64,000 bases of DNA, taken from Candidatus Latescibacterota bacterium. GTDB lineage: Bacteria > Latescibacterota > UBA2968. Below are positions 54,165 through 61,247 of this stretch, in pieces. Positions within the stretch are counted from its first letter, which is position 1; the number at the start of each line of letters is the position of its first letter. The notes under the pieces are model-generated. The model ran no database searches and was not told the origin of the DNA. It worked only from the letters and a program-made list of their open reading frames with translations. The stretch covers positions 124,001 to 188,000 of the forward strand of contig JAJDYX010000010.1 of NCBI GenBank assembly GCA_022824945.1, read 5' to 3'. The position numbers were made by a program, and so were the translations under genes.

Positions 54165-55097
54165 TTAGAAATTGAATGTGAGTGCGGCGCGAAGTCCTTT
54201 GTTGGATGTGGGTGCAAGGCTCAGGTTGAGGCGTTGAGGCGACACCTCAACCCATTTATCGGATTTTGTTATCGCGCCAATCAGCGTGGAGATAACAAAG
54301 ACCGATGGAGCGGCTATAGTCCCAAATATGAATACGGCCAGACCATCGATATTGTCAGGATTACGGGATTCGAGTTTTTTCACGTACGCGTATGAAACTG
54401 TAAAGATGACGAGTCCGGCACCAAACCCGATTTTAAAGCCTTTGCCTGTGTTTCTATATTGTCCCATGCTTACTTCGAGATGAGAGATTGAAGAAATAGG
54501 TACTTGATAAAATGTTGTATGTCCTTGTTGTATGCCTTCTTGGGCACGAATCCGGCGGGACGAAATTGCGCGTACTTGCTGAGAAGTTCGTGTTGCCTGT
54601 ATAACCAGCGTGTCTTGCTTCATTTTAATAAGTCTGCCAACCATCTGTCCTTTCTGAATTGACGGGGCATACACACGCACTCGAGGTGGCCTGGTTGTGA
54701 TGGTCTTTTGATTGAGTGATTGGATAGCGGCCTGCTCTGTCTCCTTTGCTGTTTCTGCCATATTTCCAATAAATCGATCTACCTCATTCATTTGTCCTAT
54801 CGTGGTTGCTTCTTCGCTCATAACCAGTGACAAGATTTTGTCGTAAGCAACCGTCTTCTTCCCCCACAGACCATTCCGAATGGTAAACGAAATCTCGTCA
54901 ATAGCATCAATCCAGCCCTTGTCTAATGTCTGTTTGTTCTTGCTATCGTAATAGGTGACAGCAACATAAGCATCTTGAATGAGCGTGTTGGCATTGACCT
55001 CTGCACCTTGCAGATATGTAGCTGCATACGCGAGCGTTGGAGCCATTGCATTGAGCAAGATGGTTGCAATTACAAAGACAGCAGCTAATTTTTTCAT
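54165..55097 (-). CDS. Exported protein of unknown function with SH3-like domain
   Basis: 310 residues from ATG 55097 (a start seven codons upstream is possible). Signal peptide to about residue 25 (APTLAYAA). The first part is helical/beta with a stretch like DEISFTIRNGLWGKKTVAYDKILSLVM. The middle QKGQMVGRLIKMKQDTLVIQ...VPISSISHLEVSMGQ is the small SH3-like beta barrel seen in many envelope proteins of this kind of genome. Then come two membrane helices (GFGAGLVIFTVSYAYV, TIAAPSVFVISTLIGAI). No named family recognised. The 3' neighbour gene at 55146-55592 shares the SH3-like unit, so they may form one complex. Confidence 0.6.
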   Translation of the reverse strand: MKKLAAVFVIATILLNAMAPTLAYAATYLQGAEVNANTLIQDAYVAVTYYDSKNKQTLDKGWIDAIDEISFTIRNGLWGKKTVAYDKILSLVMSEEATTIGQMNEVDRFIGNMAETAKETEQAAIQSLNQKTITTRPPRVRVYAPSIQKGQMVGRLIKMKQDTLVIQATRTSQQVRAISSRRIRAQEGIQQGHTTFYQVPISSISHLEVSMGQYRNTGKGFKIGFGAGLVIFTVSYAYVKKLESRNPDNIDGLAVFIFGTIAAPSVFVISTLIGAITKSDKWVEVSPQRLNLSLAPTSNKGLRAALTFNF

Positions 55098-55145
55098 GTG
55101 TCTCTCTTTTTGAGACAAATATATTTCATTGATTCTACTTAAAAG

Positions 55146-55592
55146 TCAATCGAACTGAAGTCTATTATACCAGATTAAAAAAAGAATAACTGGAAATAGA
55201 ACAATGATAGCTATAGCTTGTTCTCTTGAGGACTTTTTTTTTATAAGCAATTCTATCTTATTGATGTGCTTAAAAGAGATATGGATTTCCTTATCTTTAA
55301 ATCCATGGGTAGAGGTGACGATAACAATGGCATCTGCTGTGACAGATTTCACCCGTCCTATCTGGCGTTTTGGTTTTGTAGATGAGCCATCCAGATAGGT
55401 AATACGAATGAGTTGTTCCACTTTCAGATTCAGTGGCTTGTGCTGCTCTGCCTTCAGTTCTTCCTGTTCAATAGATTTCAGGACTTTTGTTGTCTGGCAT
55501 CCCGTCTGAATCAGAAGCACGCACGCCAGTAGCAGGCACAGGATTTTGCGAGAGACCTCAAAGCCATTGACTTTACGAATTTTCTGGTTCAT
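55146..55592 (-). CDS. Small lipoprotein-like protein with SH3-like domain and C-terminal membrane helix
   Basis: 148 residues from ATG 55592, eight bases after AGGAGG. Hydrophobic leader with Cys24 and Cys32 as candidate lipidation sites (LLAC and QTGC). The middle QIGRVKSVTADAIVIV...ISFKHINKIELLIKKKSS resembles the SH3-like unit of the 310-residue protein. A C-terminal helix AIAIIVLFPVILFLIWY ends the protein. No named family recognised. It lies directly upstream of the 310-residue gene. Confidence 0.6.
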   Translation of the reverse strand: MNQKIRKVNGFEVSRKILCLLLACVLLIQTGCQTTKVLKSIEQEELKAEQHKPLNLKVEQLIRITYLDGSSTKPKRQIGRVKSVTADAIVIVTSTHGFKDKEIHISFKHINKIELLIKKKSSREQAIAIIVLFPVILFLIWYNRLQFD

Positions 55593-55649
55593 CAATAATA
55601 CCTCCTTCAAAACACAAAGGCACGGGTAGCTGTCTCCTGCTCAAAAAAA

Positions 55650-55925
55650 TCAACCATCATTGGGAAAGTGACTTGAAAATATCAGAAAATCGGCAGTATC
55701 AATGGTCCCATCGCCATTCAAATCCATCTCTCCATTAAAACCATTCTCACCTTCGGATAGACCAAATGCGGCTACAAAAAGTAAATGATCTGACGTATTG
55801 ACCGCACCATCACCATTAAAATCGCCGATCAGACTGACAGACATAGAGAAACTGCCTGTTCCTGTCCTGCCGTGAACATCGGTCACTATCACGGTAAGTT
55901 TGAAGTGCGAAGTGGGATGAGACAA
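55650..55925 (-). pseudogene. C-terminal fragment of a dockerin-bearing secreted protein
   Basis: 91 residues. They encode one cadherin/Ig-like end strand (LTVIVTDVHGRTGTGSFSMSV) and two dockerin-type calcium loops, DFNGDGAVNTSDHLLF and DLNGDGTIDTADFLIF. The upstream end of the frame runs into degenerate heptads (SHPTSHF is encoded by cacttcg-like units), and no signal peptide or enzyme domain remains. It is the tail of a larger gene lost on its 5' side. Confidence 0.65.
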
Positions 55926-55959
55926 TGGAGAGGTGTTGGGAGGTTCTTACTTTTTACTT

Positions 55960-57213
55960 CTAACTTCTTTCCACCTCCACCCACAATTCATTTAGTCCGC
56001 GCAAAGTGATCTGATGCCTACGCACGGGTTCGGTGCTTAGTCGAATTGAGGCGTATCGCTTCAGCAGGGCGGCAAAGGCCACTTTGGCTTCCATTACGGC
56101 AAGTGACGCGCCCAGGCAGTAATGGATGCCGCGTCCGAAAGAGAGGTGACTCGTTTGCTTTCGGCCTATGTCCAGGGTATTGGGATCGGAAAACACGGCG
56201 GGGTCGCGGTTTGCTGCGCCGATGAGGGAGATGACGGGTTGGCCTGCGCGGATTCGCTTGTTGCGGATTTCTACATCTTCGAGCGCGATGCGCCGGTCCA
56301 TCTGAACGGGCGGGTCATATCTGAGAAACTCGTGTATTGCCAGGTCCAGCAAGTCGGGCTGGCGGCGGAGACGCTGGAACTGGTCGGGGTTTCTCAGGAG
56401 GGCGAGCATGCCGTTGCCAATCAGGTTGCGCGTTGTTTCGTTGCCAGCCACGAGCAAGAGAATCAGGGTAGTCACCAGTTCTGCGTGCGTCAAGCGGTCG
56501 CCCGCCTCTTCTGCGGCCACGAGGTCGCTGGTCAGGTCGGCCTGTGGTTTGCGCCGTCTCTGTGCTATGATTTCCTCGAAGTACGCTTCCAATTCCACCC
56601 GGGCCTGCCGCGCCTGTTTGATGTTTTCGTCATCGAGGATCGGTTCGATGCTGAGTGAAATCAGATTTGACCACGCTTTGAACCGGTCCAGGTCCTCGGT
56701 GTGGACCCCCAGCATTTGGGCGATGACAATAACCGGCAGGGGAAATGCGAAGGCGTTCATCAGGTCGAAGCGGGTTTGTCCTTCGATGGCGTGCAGAAGG
56801 TCGTCGGCAATTTGTTCGACTTTGGGTTGAAGAGCCGCGACAGATTTGGGGGTGAATGCCCTGGAGACCAGGGCACGCAGCCGGGTGTGGTCGGGGGGAT
56901 CGAGGGCGAGCATGCCCAGAGGGCCGATGCGAACATAGGTATCGGTGGGCAGTCCTTGGTTGGAAAAACGCGCGTGATCCCGCAAAATAGCATCTACTTC
57001 CCGGTAGCTGCTTATGGCCCACGCGTTGATCAGTCTCATGCGGTGGATTGGGTCTTTGCGGCGCAATTGTTCGTACAGGTCGTACGGATCGGTGAGGACT
57101 TCGTCGGAACCGGGGTGGTAGGCAACGCCCGATTCGAGGCGTTCATAGGTGAGTAGTGCCCGTGCGGCAAGCGGCTTGAGACTTTTCTCGATTGCCCGAG
57201 TTATTGAAATCAT
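55960..57213 (-). CDS. Cytochrome P450
   Basis: 417 residues, soluble bacterial type. I-helix oxygen-activating AGNETT at 256-261, ExxR at 295-298 (EFLR, within HEFLRYDPP), heme loop FGRGIHYCLG at 359-368 with the thiolate Cys366. PPDHTRLRALVSRAFTPK near 106 is the C-helix signature of the CYP107-like class. It hydroxylates a small hydrophobic substrate with ferredoxin and reductase; neither is adjacent, and no biosynthetic cluster surrounds it. Monocistronic, with a terminator upstream for the preceding gene. The region downstream (55926-55959) is heptad-like. Confidence 0.95.
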   Translation of the reverse strand: MISITRAIEKSLKPLAARALLTYERLESGVAYHPGSDEVLTDPYDLYEQLRRKDPIHRMRLINAWAISSYREVDAILRDHARFSNQGLPTDTYVRIGPLGMLALDPPDHTRLRALVSRAFTPKSVAALQPKVEQIADDLLHAIEGQTRFDLMNAFAFPLPVIVIAQMLGVHTEDLDRFKAWSNLISLSIEPILDDENIKQARQARVELEAYFEEIIAQRRRKPQADLTSDLVAAEEAGDRLTHAELVTTLILLLVAGNETTRNLIGNGMLALLRNPDQFQRLRRQPDLLDLAIHEFLRYDPPVQMDRRIALEDVEIRNKRIRAGQPVISLIGAANRDPAVFSDPNTLDIGRKQTSHLSFGRGIHYCLGASLAVMEAKVAFAALLKRYASIRLSTEPVRRHQITLRGLNELWVEVERS

Positions 57214-57232
57214 CGTTGCGTTCTTTCACACA

Positions 57233-57266
57233 AAAGCCCCGTTTGACTTTTGCCAGACGGGGCTTT
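57233..57266 (-). terminator. Intrinsic terminator after the histone-like gene
   Basis: Stem AAAGCCCCGTTTG (57233-57245) with CAGACGGGGCTTT (57254-57266), one T-G pair. It ends the minus-strand gene at 57286 and separates it from the P450. Confidence 0.8.
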
Positions 57267-57285
57267 CGGTATTGGCGGGTATATC

Positions 57286-58464
57286 TCATGCATTCTTCAG
57301 GGCATTTACCGCTTCAATCAGTCGCCTGTCGGCTTTGTAGCGCAATTCTAAGATCGCGTCTATATCCGATAGTGCGTTCGACTGAGCCTGTAGTCGGCAC
57401 ACGTCAATGCGGTCTGACAGGGCATTCATCACCACGTCGAGCAACATCAAATCTGTGACATCGTCGGCAACCATACACTCATCGGCCAGAACTTTGCGGA
57501 TCATTTCCAGGGGCTTTTTGAGCCTTTCAGCGTCCGGGATGGATTCACTATTTCCATTGTTGACCAGTTCGGGCGACAAGCTGCCGATAAAGCCTTCGCT
57601 GATGAATTGCCGCGTTTTGTCTTCGGTCCAGGATTGAGCTAGAATTTGTGTCAATTTGTTCGATGGTTGATCGGGTTTCTGGCTGCGACTGCGATCGCTT
57701 GTGCGCTTTGAAGACCGCTGTTTGTTCTGATTGCTCTGATTGCTCTGATTGCGTCCTTTAGGTGGGCGAGACACTTTGCGCGTGTCTTTTTGGCGAGGCA
57801 GATTGCGAGTATCTTCTTTTTTTGGTTCATCCCGCTGGGCCTGAGCAGGTGTTTCGGTTCGCGCTGGTTCCGCTGATGCTTGAACGGTTTTTTCCTCTGT
57901 GTTCGCGTCCTGCCGCCGAGTGGGTTGAACAGGTGTGCTTACACCGGCGCGGTCTTCCCAGCCAATTGGTGCAGACCGCCTTGTTCGACGCCCCCATTGC
58001 ATTTCTTCTGTTTGCACATCCTGGGGCGTTTGTGTTTGCGCGGTTTCTGCTTCTTTTCGATTCTGTTCGGCGGAAGCCTTTGCCTGGACCTTTTCCCTTC
58101 GCTGTCTGGATGGCGGCGATGAGATCACCGTGCGCTCTTCCTGTGCGGCAGACCTTTCAATCTTTTTCGCAGGTTTTTTGGCTTTCTGCGCAGGTTTTTT
58201 GGCCTGTTTTACAGGTTTTTTGGTTATTTTTTTGGATGGCTGCTTTTTGGCTGTTTTTTTGGATGGCTGCTTTTTCGCAGGCTTTTTAGACGACCGCTTT
58301 TTCGATACACGCGGTGTAGAAGACCTGGTGCTCGTTTTCTTAGCTGGCTTTTTGGCTGTTTTTTTAGTTGCCTGCTTTTTGGACGGGCGTTTTGCTTTTT
58401 TTGCTGTGGATGTTGCGCCTTCAGTTTCCCGAGGTTCATCGGTCTGTGATTTCGTTTTTGCCAT
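57286..58464 (-). CDS. Histone H1-like lysine-rich protein with folded C-terminus
   Basis: 392 residues. Residues about 20-115 are Lys/Ala/Pro/Ser repeats of the AKKP/SKKT kind (KKTAKKPAKKTSTRSS, KKQPSKKTAKKQPSKK), the composition of bacterial H1-like (HctB/Hc1-type) nucleoid proteins. Residues about 115-260 are polar and disordered, with Gln/Thr/Pro and a second basic patch (RSSKRTSDRSRSQKPD). The last 130 residues are predicted helical (ESIPDAERLKKPLEMIRKVL) with no family I recognise. AAAGGA precedes the ATG. Non-specific DNA compaction is the likely role; the folded end may bind a partner. Confidence 0.72.
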   Translation of the reverse strand: MAKTKSQTDEPRETEGATSTAKKAKRPSKKQATKKTAKKPAKKTSTRSSTPRVSKKRSSKKPAKKQPSKKTAKKQPSKKITKKPVKQAKKPAQKAKKPAKKIERSAAQEERTVISSPPSRQRREKVQAKASAEQNRKEAETAQTQTPQDVQTEEMQWGRRTRRSAPIGWEDRAGVSTPVQPTRRQDANTEEKTVQASAEPARTETPAQAQRDEPKKEDTRNLPRQKDTRKVSRPPKGRNQSNQSNQNKQRSSKRTSDRSRSQKPDQPSNKLTQILAQSWTEDKTRQFISEGFIGSLSPELVNNGNSESIPDAERLKKPLEMIRKVLADECMVADDVTDLMLLDVVMNALSDRIDVCRLQAQSNALSDIDAILELRYKADRRLIEAVNALKNA

Positions 58465-58540
58465 ACTATCCTTTCGTCAAATTTGGTTTAAGTCTTTGCA
58501 TAATATAGATAAAACTGCCCACAAATTCAACCAAACACAA

Positions 58541-58571
58541 AAAAAAGGCTGACCATTGGTCAGCCTTTTGT
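58541..58571 (-). terminator. Intrinsic terminator of groES-groEL
   Basis: On the minus strand AAAGGCTGACC, loop AAT, GGTCAGCCTTT, then a long T-run (the A-run at 58538-58546 on plus). It lies 30 bp after the groEL stop. Confidence 0.92.
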
Positions 58572-58600
58572 GGAGGTTGAGCATATTTTGACAGTCCGAT

Positions 58601-60226
58601 TTAGTGCATGTGCCCGTGATGGGGGTCGTGGGCGGGCGCAGCACCTTCGTTTTCTTCTGGCTTATCTGTCACCAGAGCTTCGGTTGTCAATAACAGTCCC
58701 GCGATGGACGCTGCATTTTCGATTGCCGTGCGCACCACTTTTGTGGGGTCAATCACACCGGAATCTACCAGGTCTTCGTATTGCTCGGTGCGTGCATTAA
58801 ACCCATAAGCGCCTTCGCCTTCGTTCACTTTTTGCGCGACAAGGCTGCCTTCTAAGCCAGCATTGTCGGCGATCTGACGCAGCGGGGCTTGCAGGGCGCG
58901 ACGCACGATATCTACGCCTGTGCTCTGGTCGCCCTGTACATCCGTTTCATCTAACGCACTAATACTGCGCAGGAGGGCGACCCCGCCGCCGGGCACAATG
59001 CCTTCTTCAACAGCAGCGCGTACGGAATGAAGCGCATCTTCGACGCGGGCTTTCTTTTCTTTCATCTCCGTTTCGGTTGCCGCACCAACGTTGATGACGG
59101 CTACACCACCGGCCAATTTCGCCAATCGCTCTTCGAGTTTTTCGCGGTCATAGTCAGAGGTGGTATCTTCAATTTGCCGACGAATCTGACTCGTTCTGCC
59201 CTGGATATCGGCTACGGATCCCGTACCTTCTACGATTGTGGTGTTGTCTTTGTCGATGACTATGCGCTTGGCTTGCCCGAGGTCGCTGATTTCGACGTTT
59301 TCGAGCTTTATGCCGAGGTCTTCTGTTATCACGCGTCCATCAGTCAGGACGGCGATATCACCCAGCATTTCTTTGCGGCGGTCACCATATCCCGGTGCTT
59401 TTACGGCGCAGGCAGCAAGCGTGCCGCGCACTTTGTTGACGACAAAAGTGGCGAGGGCTTCCCCTTCAACGTCTTCGGCGATTACCAGAAGCGGCTTGCC
59501 TGCGCCGGCGACTTTTTCGAGGAGAGGCAATAAGTCGTTCATGTTTGACAATTTTGCCTCGTGAATGAGGATCAGTGCGTCTTCCAGTATGGCTTCCATG
59601 TTTTCCTGATCGGTCACAAAATAAGGCGATAGATAACCGCGGTCAAACTGCATTCCTTCGACCACATCCAGTGTTGTCTCAATGCTCTTGGCTTCTTCGA
59701 CTGTGATTGTGCCGTCTTTGCCAACTTTGTCCATTGCATCGGCTATAATTTCGCCAATGCTGTTGTCACTGTTGGCGGAAATTGTCCCTACTTGTGCAAT
59801 TGAATTGCGGTCTTTTACGGGCTGGCTCTGGCTTTCCAATGCTTTGACCACGGATTCAACAGCCGCGTCGATACCGCGCTTGAGGTCCATCGGGTTGGCT
59901 CCGGCGGTTACATTGCGCAAGCCTTCACGGAAGATCGCTTCGGCCAATACTGTCGCTGTGGTTGTGCCGTCGCCTGCAATGTCAGAAGTCTTGGAAGCGA
60001 CTTCTTTGACCATCTGCACGCCCATGTTTTCGTAAGCGTCTTCGAGTTCGATTTCTTTGGCTACAGTCACGCCGTCTTTTGTCACGGTGGGGGATCCCCA
60101 GGATTTTGCGACAACCACATTTCGTCCAGCAGGTCCCAACGTGGCTTTCACAGCTTTGCTCAAGAGCGTTACACCATCGAGAATGCGCTCTCGAGCATCT
60201 ATTCCATAGGCAATCTGCTTTGCCAT
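58601..60226 (-). CDS. groL: Chaperonin GroEL
   Basis: 541 residues, normal length. All landmarks are present: [42 protein letters not shown] (ATP site), [27 protein letters not shown]. It forms the tetradecameric folding chamber with GroES. It is 15 bp after groES, with AAGGAG before the ATG. The C-terminus departs from the usual GGM repeat and is His-rich instead: [12 protein letters not shown]. The tail projects into the cavity, so it could bind metal. Probably heat-regulated through HrcA/CIRCE upstream of groES. Confidence 0.98.
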   Translation of the reverse strand: MAKQIAYGIDARERILDGVTLLSKAVKATLGPAGRNVVVAKSWGSPTVTKDGVTVAKEIELEDAYENMGVQMVKEVASKTSDIAGDGTTTATVLAEAIFREGLRNVTAGANPMDLKRGIDAAVESVVKALESQSQPVKDRNSIAQVGTISANSDNSIGEIIADAMDKVGKDGTITVEEAKSIETTLDVVEGMQFDRGYLSPYFVTDQENMEAILEDALILIHEAKLSNMNDLLPLLEKVAGAGKPLLVIAEDVEGEALATFVVNKVRGTLAACAVKAPGYGDRRKEMLGDIAVLTDGRVITEDLGIKLENVEISDLGQAKRIVIDKDNTTIVEGTGSVADIQGRTSQIRRQIEDTTSDYDREKLEERLAKLAGGVAVINVGAATETEMKEKKARVEDALHSVRAAVEEGIVPGGGVALLRSISALDETDVQGDQSTGVDIVRRALQAPLRQIADNAGLEGSLVAQKVNEGEGAYGFNARTEQYEDLVDSGVIDPTKVVRTAIENAASIAGLLLTTEALVTDKPEENEGAAPAHDPHHGHMH

Positions 60227-60241
60227 AATATCAATCTCCTT

Positions 60242-60529
60242 CTACTGAATAATGCCCAATACGTCGTCTTCGTTTACGATTACGTAATCATCGCCGTCAA
60301 CTTCAATTTCCGTGCCGGCGTATTTGCCAATTAAAATTTTTTCTCCGGATTTTACCGCTGGCGCGATTACGTCTCCATTCTTATTGCGTTTGCCCGGTCC
60401 AACGGCAACGACCTCTGCTTCCTGTGGTGTTTCTTGAGCAGTATCGGGGATGATAATGCCCCCCTTCACTTGCTCATCAGCATCCACCCGTCGCACCAGA
60501 ATGCGATCGGAAAGCGGACGGACATTCAT
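60242..60529 (-). CDS. groS: Co-chaperonin GroES
   Basis: 95 residues, normal length. MNVRPLSDRILVRRVDADEQ at the start, GGIIIPDTAQETPQEAEVVAVGPG (mobile loop and base) and the final IVNEDDVLGII. It caps GroEL. AGGAGG lies before the ATG; the promoter and imperfect CIRCE are 60-120 bp upstream. Confidence 0.98.
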   Translation of the reverse strand: MNVRPLSDRILVRRVDADEQVKGGIIIPDTAQETPQEAEVVAVGPGKRNKNGDVIAPAVKSGEKILIGKYAGTEIEVDGDDYVIVNEDDVLGIIQ

Positions 60530-60588
60530 GAGAACCCTCCTTGAAAAACAGTTGGTTAAATGTAATAAATTTAACTTGTTATATGTTA

Positions 60589-60615
60589 TTAGCCACTCAT
60601 CCGATTGAGTGCTAA
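60589..60615 (-). promoter_or_regulatory. Imperfect CIRCE operator (HrcA site) of groES-groEL
   Basis: On the minus strand TTAGCACTC is a perfect left arm; the right arm reads GAGTGGCTAA, one base longer than the consensus GAGTGCTAA, with an 8-bp spacer instead of 9. It overlaps the expected transcription start, as CIRCE normally does. hrcA is not in the window. Confidence 0.75.
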
Positions 60616-60623
60616 GGCGGGAA

Positions 60624-60652
60624 AATATACAGAAGCGTCAATATTTGTGCAA
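60624..60652 (-). promoter_or_regulatory. Sigma-70-type promoter of groES-groEL
   Basis: On the minus strand TTGCAC (60652-60647) and TATATT (60629-60624) with a 17-bp spacer. The CIRCE begins 9 bp downstream of the -10 box. Confidence 0.75.
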
Positions 60653-60670
60653 GTGTAAAAAGTGAGATCC

Positions 60671-60748
60671 GCAGATGGACGCAGATGGACACAGATGAAG
60701 AAGGGCTGGGAAATGTGAACGACTGTAGGGGCGAGGCATGCCTCGCCC
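60671..60748. repeat. Decamer repeat and perfect 20-bp palindrome
   Basis: GCAGATGGAC twice and ACAGATGAAG once in register (60671-60700), then GGGCGAGGCATGCCTCGCCC at 60729-60748, perfectly self-complementary. This lies between the rhodanese gene end and the groES promoter. There is no T-run, so it is not an obvious terminator. Confidence 0.7.
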
Positions 60749-60755
60749 GTCATTG

Positions 60756-61226
60756 CTACATTTCAGCCAACTTCGTTTTTTTCTGAGCCAATACTTTTTC
60801 AAGATGATCAATTTGCTCTTTGAGCAGTTCGGGGGTTTCTGGCGCGCCTGTTTCTTCCGGTGGCGGCGGTATTTCAGCCGGCAAATGCGCATCTTCCCAG
60901 TCTCCGTATCCGCCGTCCATTGAGATTACCTTTTCGTATCCCATGGCTTTCAGGGTTTCGCCAGCGAGGAGGGATCGCACGCCGCCTGCACAAATTACAA
61001 TTACTTCACGCGATTTGTCGGGCATTACCGCTTCAGCTCTGGGTTCCAGTTCTCCGCGCGGTATGTGTACCGATCCTTTTAAGTGCCCGCGCTCCCATTC
61101 GTCCAGTCCGCGCACGTCGAGTAATACGGGATTTTTGCCTTCTTCTATGTACTCATGTACTTCCTGTACAGTCATTTCTGGAATGTTTTGACGCGCATCA
61201 TCCAGCAAATTTTCACGCGACTTCAT
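60756..61226 (-). CDS. Rhodanese-like domain protein
   Basis: 156 residues. A single rhodanese domain (about 20-115): VLLDVRGLDEWERGHLKGSVHIPRGEL and the active-site loop CAGGVRS with Cys79. Then a Pro-rich linker and a coiled-coil-like tail (LLKEQIDHLEKVLAQKKTKL), an unusual addition. It carries a persulfide for sulfur transfer; the tail may mediate oligomerisation. GAGGAG precedes the ATG, 21 bp after the secA stop, so it is co-transcribed with secA. Confidence 0.93.
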   Translation of the reverse strand: MKSRENLLDDARQNIPEMTVQEVHEYIEEGKNPVLLDVRGLDEWERGHLKGSVHIPRGELEPRAEAVMPDKSREVIVICAGGVRSLLAGETLKAMGYEKVISMDGGYGDWEDAHLPAEIPPPPEETGAPETPELLKEQIDHLEKVLAQKKTKLAEM

Positions 61227-61247
61227 ACGTTTATCTCCTCATTGATT

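Noticed and set aside
55960..57213. Secondary-metabolite cluster around the P450
   Set aside because: No synthase, tailoring enzyme, ferredoxin or transporter of that kind is adjacent.
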